Source: Leptospiraceae bacterium (GTDB taxonomy: Bacteria > Spirochaetota > Leptospiria > Leptospirales > Leptospiraceae). From it: 64,000 nt of DNA. Position 1 is the stretch's first letter, and every line of letters begins with the position of its first letter. The notes under the pieces were generated by a model, which worked only from the letters and a program-made list of their open reading frames with translations, was not told the DNA's origin and searched no databases. The position numbers and the translations under genes are program-made. This document shows positions 9,533 through 18,517 of this stretch, in pieces. The DNA lies in the NCBI GenBank assembly GCA_016711485.1, contig JADJSX010000006.1, positions 420,001 to 484,000 on the forward strand, written 5' to 3'.

Positions 9533-10722
9533 TAGGGCAAACGCATTTAAAAACCTATGATTTTACTGCGATATTTATCATCCCATCCTGCGGCGCGTCG
9601 TTTTCCTTTTACTCCAATCTTAATTGTGGTATCATTCTTCAAGAAATTTAGAGCAATTTTTCTGATGATGGAAAAATTTTCGGCAGCGTAGCCAGCACGA
9701 ATTCGACTATCATCTTCTCGAAAAACGACATCTAAAATCCAGTGACAAGAGTTTTCAATTTGCCAATGAGTTCTTACAGATTTCTGAAAAAGTTCAGGGT
9801 TAGTTAAACTAGAAATAAAATATCGAGACTCTATAGATTTTTTCCTTGGTATTCTCGCTCGGAACGAACCATTCCTACACTTTTCAATCCCTTCCATTCG
9901 TCTTTCTTAGAAATCCAATCAATATCGGATAATAGCCAGTATTCTCTTTTTCAATTCGACCATGTCCTTTTTGCTCTGTCATTGAATAACCGACATTTAC
10001 CCTTTCAAATCCAGAAAGCAATTGTTGCTCAAAATAATTCAAAACCTCTTTATACACTGTCGGTTGATTCTCCTTCAAGGCTATCGCATAATCGCCTTTT
10101 TGCTCTATAATCTTTTCTGTAATCTTTTTCTGACAGCCCATTGCGTCAATAGATACAATGCTATTCTTCACTTTTATCTGAGAAAGCAATTCAGGAATCG
10201 CTGTAATTTCATTACTCTTCTCCTCTACTTTTACTTGCCCCAAGGTAATTCCACTCTTACTTGACCACGCACTTACAATATGAATCGGAAATTTATTGTT
10301 CTTTTTATCGACCGAACGTCTTACAGTTTTCCCATCTATTGAAATTAAATCTAAACCTTCTACGATATTCGGATTAAATAATTCCATCGCCAACTCAGAA
10401 AACTTTTTTAGGGTCTAACAGCGAAAAGACTCTATTAAATGTATCATGCGATGGAATACCATTCTCTAACTTTATGAATTTCCGCAACCATTCTATTTTC
10501 AAATTACCAAACTCTTCTATTTCATTCCAATCGTCCGCTCCACTTATGATGGAAACGATTGCTACAAATATTATATCTACTAGTAAATGCTTTCTTCCTC
10601 GCTCTATTCGCGGATCAATTAGCTCATTAAAATGTTCGTATATGTTTAACTGTTCGTTCATTCATAACAATATTTTCTTTCCATCCAGTTGTACAAGTCT
10701 CTTTTTTAATGCGTTTGCCCTA
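9533..10722 (-). mobile_element. ISAs1-family insertion sequence, 1190 bp
   Basis: The ends are inverted repeats TAGGGCAAACGCATTTAAAA (left) and, on the opposite strand, TAGGGCAAACGCATTAAAAA (right). They are flanked by a perfect 10-bp direct repeat TGCAGAAGTG (9523-9532 and 10723-10732), the duplication left by insertion and within the 8-10 bp usual for ISAs1. The single transposase gene is on the minus strand and is broken by frameshifts. The element sits in the gap between the diguanylate cyclase gene and the App1-like gene. Confidence 0.93.
9547..10661 (-). pseudogene. ISAs1-type transposase, frameshifted
   Basis: Three frames (10661-10395, 10393-9884, 9897-9547) together give about 373 residues, the normal length of an ISAs1 DDE transposase. 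The N-terminal part has 'DPRIERGRKHLLVDIIFVAI' and 'PSHDTFNRVFSLLDPKK'; the middle has the catalytic stretch 'LISIDGKTVRRS' and 'IVSIDAMGCQKKI'; the C-terminal part has 'FQKSVRTHWQIENSCHWILD'. My reading needs at least three frame changes: in an A6 run just before 10395, near 9925, and in a second A6 run near 9842. It is probably inactive. Because two changes are in homopolymers, sequencing error is not excluded. Confidence 0.88.
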
Positions 10723-10792
10723 TGCAGAAGTGCTACCTGACCATCATGAATTCACCTAGGTTTTCTACTTTTAGCGAAAGAGATCGACTGGT

Positions 10793-10873
10793 GTCCGGAA
10801 TTTGTGAATGCAAATTCTGGACAATAGGGAGAGCTCGGTCGCAATTCTTTTGTGAAAAAGAGTTGAATTGCGA
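10793..10873 (+). promoter_or_regulatory. Two tandem hairpins upstream of App1-like gene
   Basis: Hairpin 1 (10793-10822) pairs GTCCGGAATTTG with CAAATTCTGGAC around a 6-nt loop. Hairpin 2 (10839-10873) pairs TCGCAATTC with GAATTGCGA around a 17-nt loop. Neither is followed by a clean U-tract, so a simple terminator is not obvious. They lie 84-164 bp before the TTG start of the App1-like gene and could be a leader structure or processing site. Confidence 0.4.
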
Positions 10874-10956
10874 TTCGCACAAAACCAATTAGGAAATGGT
10901 TTACATTTTAGAGCTAAATTTTTAGCTTGAACTAACAAAGCTGGGAGTTTTACACA

Positions 10957-12513
10957 TTGGAAGAAATAGAATCAAACGAACCTGAAAAAGAAAAAGAAGT
11001 CCGCACAAAGGACAAAAAACGTCTCGCAGTATGTAGTAGTTCTTTAGGGCGAGAAGGTCGTGCGTTGATTCGAGGGCAGGTTGTAGACGTAGGTATTACT
11101 GATTTTATGGAGGCAGACGATCTTTGGAATTTAATGACTGGTCTTTTCCAAGGGCAGGAGAATGAAATTACCCCCTTTTTAGATTTTAGCCTAGCCCCAG
11201 TTCGTAAACCAGTTTTAAGTATAGAAGTTTTTTCTGAAAAAGGGAAAAAGGTTTTTGAGTCACAAGACTTTGCTGGCACTGAGGATGGATTTTTTTCCTA
11301 CGAACTTACACATAAAATAAAATCTGGAATTTATACTTTTCATGTAATCTTTAAAGGAAGTGATTCCTATCGTCAATATACAAAAGATATTGCATACCTG
11401 AATTTTAAAGAGAATAGTAAAATTACAAAAGTTACTATTGTGGGAATGGGAAAACTAAGAATTTTATCAGAAAAATACAATTCATTTGTTACCACTTCCG
11501 ATATCGACCAAACTTACTTGGCCACTCAATTGGGTTCTAAAAAAGGAATGTTATCGACACTTTTCGAAACTCCAGATCAAAAATTCCCTTTACCAGGAAT
11601 GCCGACATTTTACAAAAAGTTAAGAGAGAATACTAAAGATACTCCCCTCGCATTTATTTCGGCTAGCCCACATTATTTCCGTAGAGCTCTTCATGCCACA
11701 ATACGCAATCATGAAATCGAAATGGAATCTTTGCATTTAAAGTATTTGGATGGGACAATTAAAGGTGTTTTTGATAAAGTATTAAGTTCTGTTTTTAACT
11801 TAAATGATCTCCTAAAAGAAGGAGTTGGTCCTGCTGTAGATCGAGCAAAAAAATTCTTTGGTTCAACTTATCAGAGTTTGTTTGATCAATTGACTTATAA
11901 ACTAACGATACTTCTCCAGGACAGACTTTATCAGCCAACAAAAGCAAAAGAAATATTACTTGGTGATAATACGGAGAGCGATTACTTCATATTTACCCTA
12001 TATCAGTTAATTCTATTAGGAGAAATATCAGGAAAAGAACTAGAAGATTATCTTTACAATATGAATTTTTTGGGAAGAGATGCGGTTACTCGCGATAATG
12101 CTAAAAAAATTCGTAAATTAGGTGATGAATGTCAAACGATTCATGGGAAAGTTAACTCCGTGTATGCCGCTTTAATCAATATGACCAATATGGGTCCGAT
12201 GGCAGTTGATATGGAAGAGAAAGTTTTAAATGCATTGCCTAAAGGTATAGATATAAAAAATAACAAAAAATTCAAAATGTACATTCCTACCGAGGGAGCA
12301 CTAGGATTTGCAACTAACTTAGTTGGACTTGGTGTAATGGAATTTCAATCTATTATAGATGTAATGATGGACATGACTGGGAAATGGCTAAACGGCAAAG
12401 TATTGGATGACAAGTATCTACTGTCCCTTTCGCGCAATTTAAGTGTTATCCCCAAAGCGCAAAAAGATAAAGATATGTTGTATGAAATTGTATCACAAGC
12501 TTTAGGAGAATAA
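10957..12513 (+). CDS. App1-family phosphatidate phosphatase-like protein
   Basis: The protein has 518 residues, starting at TTG after a GGGAG ribosome site. An N-terminal beta-rich region precedes a catalytic region with 'FVTTSDIDQTYLA', the DxDxT motif of HAD-type phosphatases, followed by 'FPLPGMPTFYKKLRE' and 'PLAFISASPHYFRRAL'. This pattern is that of the App1/DUF2183 family, whose yeast member dephosphorylates phosphatidate. There is no signal peptide, so it is probably cytoplasmic. The C-terminal 200 residues are family-specific and unassigned. The lipid substrate is inferred from the family only. Confidence 0.78.
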   Translation: MEEIESNEPEKEKEVRTKDKKRLAVCSSSLGREGRALIRGQVVDVGITDFMEADDLWNLMTGLFQGQENEITPFLDFSLAPVRKPVLSIEVFSEKGKKVFESQDFAGTEDGFFSYELTHKIKSGIYTFHVIFKGSDSYRQYTKDIAYLNFKENSKITKVTIVGMGKLRILSEKYNSFVTTSDIDQTYLATQLGSKKGMLSTLFETPDQKFPLPGMPTFYKKLRENTKDTPLAFISASPHYFRRALHATIRNHEIEMESLHLKYLDGTIKGVFDKVLSSVFNLNDLLKEGVGPAVDRAKKFFGSTYQSLFDQLTYKLTILLQDRLYQPTKAKEILLGDNTESDYFIFTLYQLILLGEISGKELEDYLYNMNFLGRDAVTRDNAKKIRKLGDECQTIHGKVNSVYAALINMTNMGPMAVDMEEKVLNALPKGIDIKNNKKFKMYIPTEGALGFATNLVGLGVMEFQSIIDVMMDMTGKWLNGKVLDDKYLLSLSRNLSVIPKAQKDKDMLYEIVSQALGE

Positions 12514-12536
12514 TTATTTTCCTACTTGCAAAGGAT

Positions 12537-13553
12537 ATGTACACGGATATATTCAAAAATAGAAGAAATATTTTATATTATTTGTTTTTAAAAGTGTACA
12601 TAGGTGGTATCCTTTTTGCGATTACTTCGATTTTATCGCAAGATTTAGTTAATCCTTCCCGTCCTAATTTCATTCAGAAAAAGGATGTTTTTGGGAGAAA
12701 TTATAAACTCAAGTGGAATGGAGAAATTCAATTTTATTTAGATGATTCTTATAGAGAAACCTTACCCGATTTAGAACAGTTAGATATTCATATTGCAGAG
12801 GCAAATGAGTTAGTCGCCAAGCGAAAGTTTTTTCCCGCAATCCGCCTATTAAAAGGAATTAGCCTTTGTCAAAAAATAGGTTTTAAAGATAAGAAGATAG
12901 TAAAACCAGATGCACAAAAAACCTTAAACAGACTTATATCCGAACACCAAGACAAAAAAGAAGAATTGGAAATTTTAACTGAGCCTTATGGTTGTTATGC
13001 GTTAAATGATAGAAAAGAAAAAAAACTTTTTATAGAAAGTAAAGATTTTTCTTTTAAGTATGAAATTGATTCTCGTTTTAGTTATGTATTTCCAACAGAC
13101 CTATATCGGTTCGCAAGAAAAGACAGAGAATATAACTGGAAAGTTTCTTATTTTAGAATTTTACTTCCAGAGGCAGAAAAAGAAGAAACGTTTGAGTCAG
13201 AATATATTCGGTATGATAAAAAGATTTTTTATGAACCACCGTCCCGTATTATGTTTAGCATAGGGCAAACCTACCATCATCATACTTTACCGGATATTTC
13301 TCGTTATCCAGAAGTATGGGATGGGAGAAGGGGACTATCAAATTCAGTAAAACGCGGTAGTGGGTTTGATCGCAGGGAAGTTTTTACTGGAGTGTATGAA
13401 ACCAATTTTAATTTAACGAATGAAACTCAAATTCGATCTTATTTTGGTTTAGAAACTTATACATTTTCTAAGAACAAGGGGATTGGAGTTTTTCTTACTT
13501 GTCCATTCGAATTCCAAGAAGAATGTAAATTGATTTGGAAGTCTATGAAATAG
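12537..13553 (+). CDS. Exported hypothetical protein (338 aa)
   Basis: An N-terminal hydrophobic segment (about residues 13-34, YYLFLKVYIGGILFAITSIL) after several basic residues suggests a signal peptide or anchor. The mature part has a helical region with 'EANELVAKRKFFPAIRLLKG', reminiscent of a single TPR-like hairpin, followed by a beta-rich C-terminal half with many aromatic residues. No family is recognised. It follows the App1-like gene by 23 bp on the same strand and may be co-transcribed. Confidence 0.7.
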   Translation: MYTDIFKNRRNILYYLFLKVYIGGILFAITSILSQDLVNPSRPNFIQKKDVFGRNYKLKWNGEIQFYLDDSYRETLPDLEQLDIHIAEANELVAKRKFFPAIRLLKGISLCQKIGFKDKKIVKPDAQKTLNRLISEHQDKKEELEILTEPYGCYALNDRKEKKLFIESKDFSFKYEIDSRFSYVFPTDLYRFARKDREYNWKVSYFRILLPEAEKEETFESEYIRYDKKIFYEPPSRIMFSIGQTYHHHTLPDISRYPEVWDGRRGLSNSVKRGSGFDRREVFTGVYETNFNLTNETQIRSYFGLETYTFSKNKGIGVFLTCPFEFQEECKLIWKSMK

Positions 13554-13610
13554 TAGGGGTATTAGGTATTATCCTCTAACAAAGGTAAGTTTTGCAAAAA
13601 AAATCTCCTT

Positions 13611-14036
13611 CTAAGGTAAATTGGAAACTTTTTGAAGTAACTGTTCGAACGCCTCTAGCTCTTTATTTGTAAGTTTGTCGAATTTCTTTTCTAGATATTT
13701 GTGAACTGTTGCATCTAATTTTTTATAAATTCTTTTTCCTTTAGGTGTTAGTTGAATCGTAATGATTCGCCTATCTTTCTTTGATTGTATTCTTTCTAAA
13801 TACCCATTTTTAACCATTTTATCTGCTAAAGAGGTCAGGTATGGCATAGTTACACATTGTTCTTTTGCTATTTCTGAAATTTTTTTATGATCGAAGAGGG
13901 CAATACTTTTTAGTAACAAAAATTCTCCGTTAGTAAATCCCTCTGATTCGAGTATCGTATTAAATTCGTTTTTTAATGTTTTATAAAAATCACGAATGGC
14001 CTTCGCGATTAAGTTTAATAGATTTGTTCTTTTCAA
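13611..14036 (-). CDS. MarR-family transcriptional regulator
   Basis: The protein has 141 residues, typical of MarR. A winged helix-turn-helix is visible in 'HKKISEIAKEQCVTMPYLTSLADKMVKNGYLER' followed by the wing 'SKKDRRIITIQLTPKG' (the D-R-R of the wing is the family signature). The flanking helices would form the dimer interface. It is divergent from the Cys-rich lipoprotein gene; the AT-rich 130 bp between them has several TTAAT/ATTAA repeats that could be operators. The ligand is unknown. Confidence 0.92.
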   Translation of the reverse strand: MKRTNLLNLIAKAIRDFYKTLKNEFNTILESEGFTNGEFLLLKSIALFDHKKISEIAKEQCVTMPYLTSLADKMVKNGYLERIQSKKDRRIITIQLTPKGKRIYKKLDATVHKYLEKKFDKLTNKELEAFEQLLQKVSNLP

Positions 14037-14170
14037 AATTAGTTCACTTTATTAAATATTAATCATATTAAATTAATTAGAAATTAAGTCAAATAAAATA
14101 TAGACTTTTCTGCTAATAGTTTAAAATTGAATTTCAAGTGTGTAGTAAATCATAAATTAGGAGATAAAGT

Positions 14171-14446
14171 ATGAATAGATTTTTCTTTACAATCATCTTT
14201 CTTATGTATTCTGGATGTACAGATCCAGTGGAAACTAAATGCCAAAGTGCTTGTAATTTTTTTATCAAGTGCACTGAAGAAGTGAACAATATTAAAATTA
14301 CAGGACAAGAATTAAATACAGGAGTTATTCAATGTATGAAAGGATGTACTAGATTCCAGTCTGAAATCTTAAGTTGTTATACAGAAGAAAGTGATTCTTG
14401 TAAGGGAATGGCTGAGTGTATGATTCAATCCGGATTGGGGGAATAA
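14171..14446 (+). CDS. Small Cys-rich lipoprotein
   Basis: The protein has 91 residues. Signal sequence MNRFFFTIIFLMYSGC ends in a lipobox-like YSGC. The mature part has eight further cysteines in pairs spaced C-x3-C ('CQSACNFFIKC', 'CMKGC', 'CKGMAEC'), suggesting a helical hairpin stabilised by disulphides or metal. An AGGAG ribosome site precedes the ATG. The stop overlaps the start of the glycosyltransferase gene by 1 nt (TAATG), implying translational coupling. The function is not known. Confidence 0.75.
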   Translation: MNRFFFTIIFLMYSGCTDPVETKCQSACNFFIKCTEEVNNIKITGQELNTGVIQCMKGCTRFQSEILSCYTEESDSCKGMAECMIQSGLGE

Positions 14447-16119
14447 TGAAAAGAAAAATATTATATTTTTTAATATTGGTCGTTGCTATTATCCCCGTTA
14501 TAATGACTTTACCATTTGATGTGATTGATATTGACTCAGCTCAATATGCAGAAATTGCCCGCGAGATGGTAACAAATAACGAATACTTCTTTTTACGGGA
14601 TAATGGCAAACAATACTTAGACAAACCAATATTAACCTTTTGGTCGATTGCAGTGTCCTTTAAATTATTTGGTATTTCAAACTATACATTTAGGTTACCT
14701 GCCATTTTAATAACCTTACTTTCTTTTTATTCTATTTTTAGAATAACTTATCTTATCTCTAATAATTTCAGGAGATCTTTTTTAGCTTTTGTAATTTATG
14801 CAACTTGCCCTGGATTATTTGCGATGGTAGTCGATCCGAAGATCGATGTTTATTTAACTGCCTATTTACTCTTCACTCATCATGCCTTTTACTTAGGAAT
14901 CAAAAAAAATCCTAAATGGTTTTACCTGATGTATGTCTTTATTGGGTTAGGGTTTATTACGAAAGGTCCCATTTCCCTGGTAATTCCCGCAATTTCAATT
15001 GGGGGTGATATTTTAATTCGCAGAGATTGGGCGTTACTGAAAAATATGAAGCTAACAATCGGTATCCCAATTCTTGCTTTATTTCCAGCTATTTGGTCTT
15101 ATATTTTATTCCAAGATTTTTCTTGGTATGGGCCGCATTTCTTTTTATGGATTCAATCTTTCGGTAGATTTTATAGGAAGATGTATGACCAAAAAGTAGA
15201 CCCGTTTTATTTTATTATCAATTTTGCATGGGCGTTTTCTACTTTTTTACTCCCATTAATATTCTACATAATCTCGTTTATGAAACGAAAAATTAAGGAG
15301 AATGGTTTTAAAAATCAAATTAGCTTAATCATTCAAAAAGTAAAATTAAATCAATTTGAAGCTCAGTATTTTATTATTCCATTCTGGTTCTTCTTATTCT
15401 TAGGATTGATTAGCTTTTCAAGATACCAGCTTCCGCAATACATCTTTTGGCTATTACCCGCAGCAGCAATTTTTACATCAGGAGTTGTAGAGCAGTATAT
15501 ATGCCAGCACGAGAACAGTTATATATTTTTAACTCCATATATAGCGTCTATTGTATTTTTAATTGTTTTTCCGTTTACTGTAATTCAAATTAACTGGGTT
15601 CCACCTGTTTTATTAGTTTTTATTTCTTTACTATTTTTACTTAAAAGACAGAAGCCTATTTTACTTATTTCCATTTTTGCAACTGCGATTATCTATTTTA
15701 GTATAGAAATTTCTTTTTTCCCATTTTTGCTTTCCTATCAGCCTTCTTCGCGGGTAGCTAACACAATTCTTACCTTAGAGCCAGACAAAAAAGAAATATT
15801 CACTTATAAATTGCCTTCTTCAAAAAGATCATATAGCTTCTATTCTAAAAGGCTTATGAAACCTCTATTTGATAAAGCTAAATTTTTTAGATTACTTGAA
15901 AAAGACCATGTTAGGCTTATACTTGTTCCATTGGAATATAAAGAAGATTTGAGAAAATTTTTAGGAGATGAGGTCATATATGAAATTTTAGAATCACATC
16001 CAAGCTATAAAGTTGCGACTCCCAAACTAAATTTTTTCTTTCAAAAGGAAAGAAGGTTAGTTTCGAAAGACATTTTATTAATTAGAATTCACAAAAAAAC
16101 AGAATTGCATAGTGGATAA
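14446..16119 (+). CDS. GT39-type membrane glycosyltransferase (PMT/ArnT-like)
   Basis: The protein has 557 residues from the ATG that overlaps the preceding stop; an upstream ATG at 14416 in frame is less likely. About 11-12 hydrophobic helices occur with short loops. Near the N-terminus 'DVIDIDSAQYAEIAREMV' and 'YLDKPILTFWSIA' match the first periplasmic loop of the PMT_2/ArnT group, where an acidic residue is catalytic. Such enzymes move sugars from polyprenyl-phosphate carriers to lipid A or protein at the outer face of the inner membrane. The acceptor here is unknown. Confidence 0.88.
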   Translation: MKRKILYFLILVVAIIPVIMTLPFDVIDIDSAQYAEIAREMVTNNEYFFLRDNGKQYLDKPILTFWSIAVSFKLFGISNYTFRLPAILITLLSFYSIFRITYLISNNFRRSFLAFVIYATCPGLFAMVVDPKIDVYLTAYLLFTHHAFYLGIKKNPKWFYLMYVFIGLGFITKGPISLVIPAISIGGDILIRRDWALLKNMKLTIGIPILALFPAIWSYILFQDFSWYGPHFFLWIQSFGRFYRKMYDQKVDPFYFIINFAWAFSTFLLPLIFYIISFMKRKIKENGFKNQISLIIQKVKLNQFEAQYFIIPFWFFLFLGLISFSRYQLPQYIFWLLPAAAIFTSGVVEQYICQHENSYIFLTPYIASIVFLIVFPFTVIQINWVPPVLLVFISLLFLLKRQKPILLISIFATAIIYFSIEISFFPFLLSYQPSSRVANTILTLEPDKKEIFTYKLPSSKRSYSFYSKRLMKPLFDKAKFFRLLEKDHVRLILVPLEYKEDLRKFLGDEVIYEILESHPSYKVATPKLNFFFQKERRLVSKDILLIRIHKKTELHSG

Positions 16120-16498
16120 TTACCATAGAAGAAATGAGGACGCAATTATAAATGGAAATGTTATTTGTTTAAGGCCAATCATTTTGAATCAGTTTAGTAA
16201 TATTGGTCTTGTTTCCACTCGAATGGATTACCGTTTAAATCTAGTGTGCAGCCACTCACTTGCATTTGGCTTTGTATTTTTGTTTGTGACTGGAGTTACA
16301 CTTATTTTTCTTCTCGATCTTTACTGCGCAACGGAGGATTTTTAAGTGTTTGTTTTTGTGTATTTCTTTTCGAATAATTCAAAAATGATTGGATTTAAGG
16401 CTAGTTTGCGTGAATTCATTTTTACTGGTGAAAAAGATTTACAAAAATTAGGCAACTGACTACACAGTATTAAACTTCTCAAAATTAAACATTTAGAT
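16120..16498. other. Gap between GT39 and TolC-like genes
   Basis: A 379-bp stretch. The only frame of note is 16112-16345 (+, GTG start, 77 residues, one hydrophobic segment), which overlaps the end of the glycosyltransferase by 8 nt. It has no good ribosome site and no recognisable motif, so I do not call it as a gene. No repeat or strong hairpin was seen. Confidence 0.5.
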
Positions 16499-18070
16499 AT
16501 GATAGAATTCTATAATAAAAAATCTTTATTCCTTATTTTACTATTTTTGGGTACTCCTATTTTCGGACAGGAATCTAAATCAAATGTTTTACGTTTATCT
16601 TTAAAAGATACTGTAAAACAAGTAATTGAAACAAATGCAACTGTCCAGAATGCAAAGTTCGAAATATTAAAAGCAGATAGTCCCATTTACAAAAATGAAT
16701 CTAAATTTACTTGGAAATTGATTGGGGAGGTTCTTAAATCTGAGACAAAACTTCCTTACAATCAAAATAACTTTTTATCGGGAACAAAATTACAAACGGA
16801 CAAACTTAGCGCAGGTATTGAAAAACAATTTTCAACTGGTACTTATTTTATGGCTGAGGTAAGTACGCTTCGATTTGACTCCAATGCTTTAGAAAATCCT
16901 TATACAACTCCTTCTGCTTTTGCATTTTTAGGAGTGAAACCTTTGTATACTGGTGCTGTGAGTGTAAAATTAAGTCAGGAACTTTTAAAATATTCGTTCG
17001 GTCGTACTGAAAAACTAAAAGAACAAATGCTTCGAACACAATCTGCCATTGTGCAAGAAACGTTAATTTTTCAACTTACACAATTAGTTACACAAACTCT
17101 TGTAGAATACTGGTCATTATCCGTTTACGACTCATCCGTAGTTACCTTTGAGCAATTACTTGAAAACGCAACGAAAATTCGAAACTTAACTACTCGAAAA
17201 CAAACAATAGGAACAGCGGAGCGTTTTGAAGCAAGCCAATGGAATTCAGTAGTTGCAAGCGTAGAATCGCAATTAGAAAGAGCACAATTAGAAAGAAATG
17301 ATGCCAAAAGACGTTTGCAGCGCATACTCGGAGTTTCCCCCACAACTGAAATAAGCGGTGTTACTGATTTAGTAGAAAATTTACCTGATATCAATTTAGA
17401 ACAAGATATAATTTATGCATTAGAGAATCGTATAGACCTTAAAAATTTACGAAGACAGAAGGAATTATCGAAACAGGGTTTGAGTGTGGCGGAAGATGAA
17501 GATATGCCGTCTTTGAAATTAAGTGGAACTGCAAGTTCTAGAGCACAGTCTTTAATTTCTCCTCAGGATAATTATTATTTGGGAAATTATAACGGAATCC
17601 GATCTTGGAAGTATCCTGAATATAGAGCAGATATTACACTTTCTTATCCTCTTTGGGACAAAGGAGTAAAAACATCTATTCGAGATGCGCAAGTAAACAT
17701 TAAAGAAATGGCCGATATGGAAGCTGCATTAAAAAAAGAAATTGAAGATGAATTAAAGAGTCGATACGAAGCCATTCAATCCTCTCATACAGTCCTTTTA
17801 ACTGCAAAACAAACGGAAGAAGAAACTAAAAAATTTTATGATGGACTAGTCACAAAATTTATCCAAGGAAGATACTCAGCATTAGCCGTTAAGAACGCAT
17901 TAGATGCATATACACAAGCACAATTAATTGGATTACAAGCAAAAATAAATTTTAATATTAATTTACTCCGGTATGATTTAGCTAAGAATTATTTATTTGA
18001 AAAATATGATATAGATGTTTATAAAATATTAAATGATTTAAAAAAAGCGGCTATTGCACATTCAAATTAG
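16499..18070 (+). CDS. TolC-family outer membrane efflux protein
   Basis: The protein has 523 residues. The signal peptide MIEFYNKKSLFLILLFLGTPIFGQ is followed by the TolC pattern: two related halves of long helices with short beta strands. Examples are 'LRLSLKDTVKQVIETNATVQNAKFEI' at the start and, in the second half, 'RADITLSYPLWDKGVKTSIRDAQV' and 'RYSALAVKNALDAYTQAQ'. It would form the trimeric outer-membrane channel of a tripartite efflux or type I secretion system. No inner-membrane pump or adaptor is adjacent, so its partner is elsewhere. It ends 12 bp before rpiB. Confidence 0.88.
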   Translation: MIEFYNKKSLFLILLFLGTPIFGQESKSNVLRLSLKDTVKQVIETNATVQNAKFEILKADSPIYKNESKFTWKLIGEVLKSETKLPYNQNNFLSGTKLQTDKLSAGIEKQFSTGTYFMAEVSTLRFDSNALENPYTTPSAFAFLGVKPLYTGAVSVKLSQELLKYSFGRTEKLKEQMLRTQSAIVQETLIFQLTQLVTQTLVEYWSLSVYDSSVVTFEQLLENATKIRNLTTRKQTIGTAERFEASQWNSVVASVESQLERAQLERNDAKRRLQRILGVSPTTEISGVTDLVENLPDINLEQDIIYALENRIDLKNLRRQKELSKQGLSVAEDEDMPSLKLSGTASSRAQSLISPQDNYYLGNYNGIRSWKYPEYRADITLSYPLWDKGVKTSIRDAQVNIKEMADMEAALKKEIEDELKSRYEAIQSSHTVLLTAKQTEEETKKFYDGLVTKFIQGRYSALAVKNALDAYTQAQLIGLQAKINFNINLLRYDLAKNYLFEKYDIDVYKILNDLKKAAIAHSN

Positions 18071-18082
18071 AAGGAGTAAATT

Positions 18083-18517
18083 TTGAAAGAAAAAATAGGA
18101 ATCGTATCTGATCATGGTGGATTCGAATTGAAGGAGTATTTACGCTCCGTATTTGAAAAAGAGTCCGAGATAGTGGATTGTGGAGTAAATTCAGAACAGT
18201 CTGTTGATTATCCAACTGTAGTTAAAGCTGGCTGTAATCGTTTGAAATCTGGCGAATTTCTTAAATTAATTGCACTTTGCGGAACGGGAATCGGTGCATC
18301 GATTGCAGCGAACCGAATAAAGGGAATTCGGGCAGCACTTTGTCACGATGAATTCACAGCTGAAATGGCGAAACGCCACAATAATGCCAATGTTCTTGTT
18401 TTAGGGGGAAGAGTTTTAGGAAAAGACCTTTCTGTCCGAATAGTAAAGAAGTGGCTTGAGTCAAGTTTTGAGGCTGGACGCCATGAAAATCGAATAAATT
18501 TACTGGATATAGAATGA
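18083..18517 (+). CDS. rpiB: Ribose 5-phosphate isomerase B
   Basis: The protein has 144 residues, standard RpiB length, starting at TTG 7 nt after AAGGAG. Family motifs are 'GIVSDHGGFELKEYLR' (Asp-His phosphate/ring-opening residues), 'VDYPTVV', 'LIALCGTGIGASIAANRIKG' (catalytic Cys) and 'CHDEFTAEMAKRHNNANVLVLGGR'. It interconverts ribose 5-phosphate and ribulose 5-phosphate in the pentose phosphate pathway. The stop overlaps the start of the next gene by 4 nt. Confidence 0.95.
   Translation: MKEKIGIVSDHGGFELKEYLRSVFEKESEIVDCGVNSEQSVDYPTVVKAGCNRLKSGEFLKLIALCGTGIGASIAANRIKGIRAALCHDEFTAEMAKRHNNANVLVLGGRVLGKDLSVRIVKKWLESSFEAGRHENRINLLDIE

Noticed and set aside
10390..10405. Programmed frameshift in the A6 run of the transposase
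   Set aside because: The needed change is +1 at this run, not the -1 slippage usual in IS elements, and further frame changes follow; ISAs1 transposases are single-frame.
16112..16345. 77-residue ORF after the GT39 gene
   Set aside because: GTG start overlapping the previous gene, no ribosome site and no protein-like pattern besides one hydrophobic stretch.
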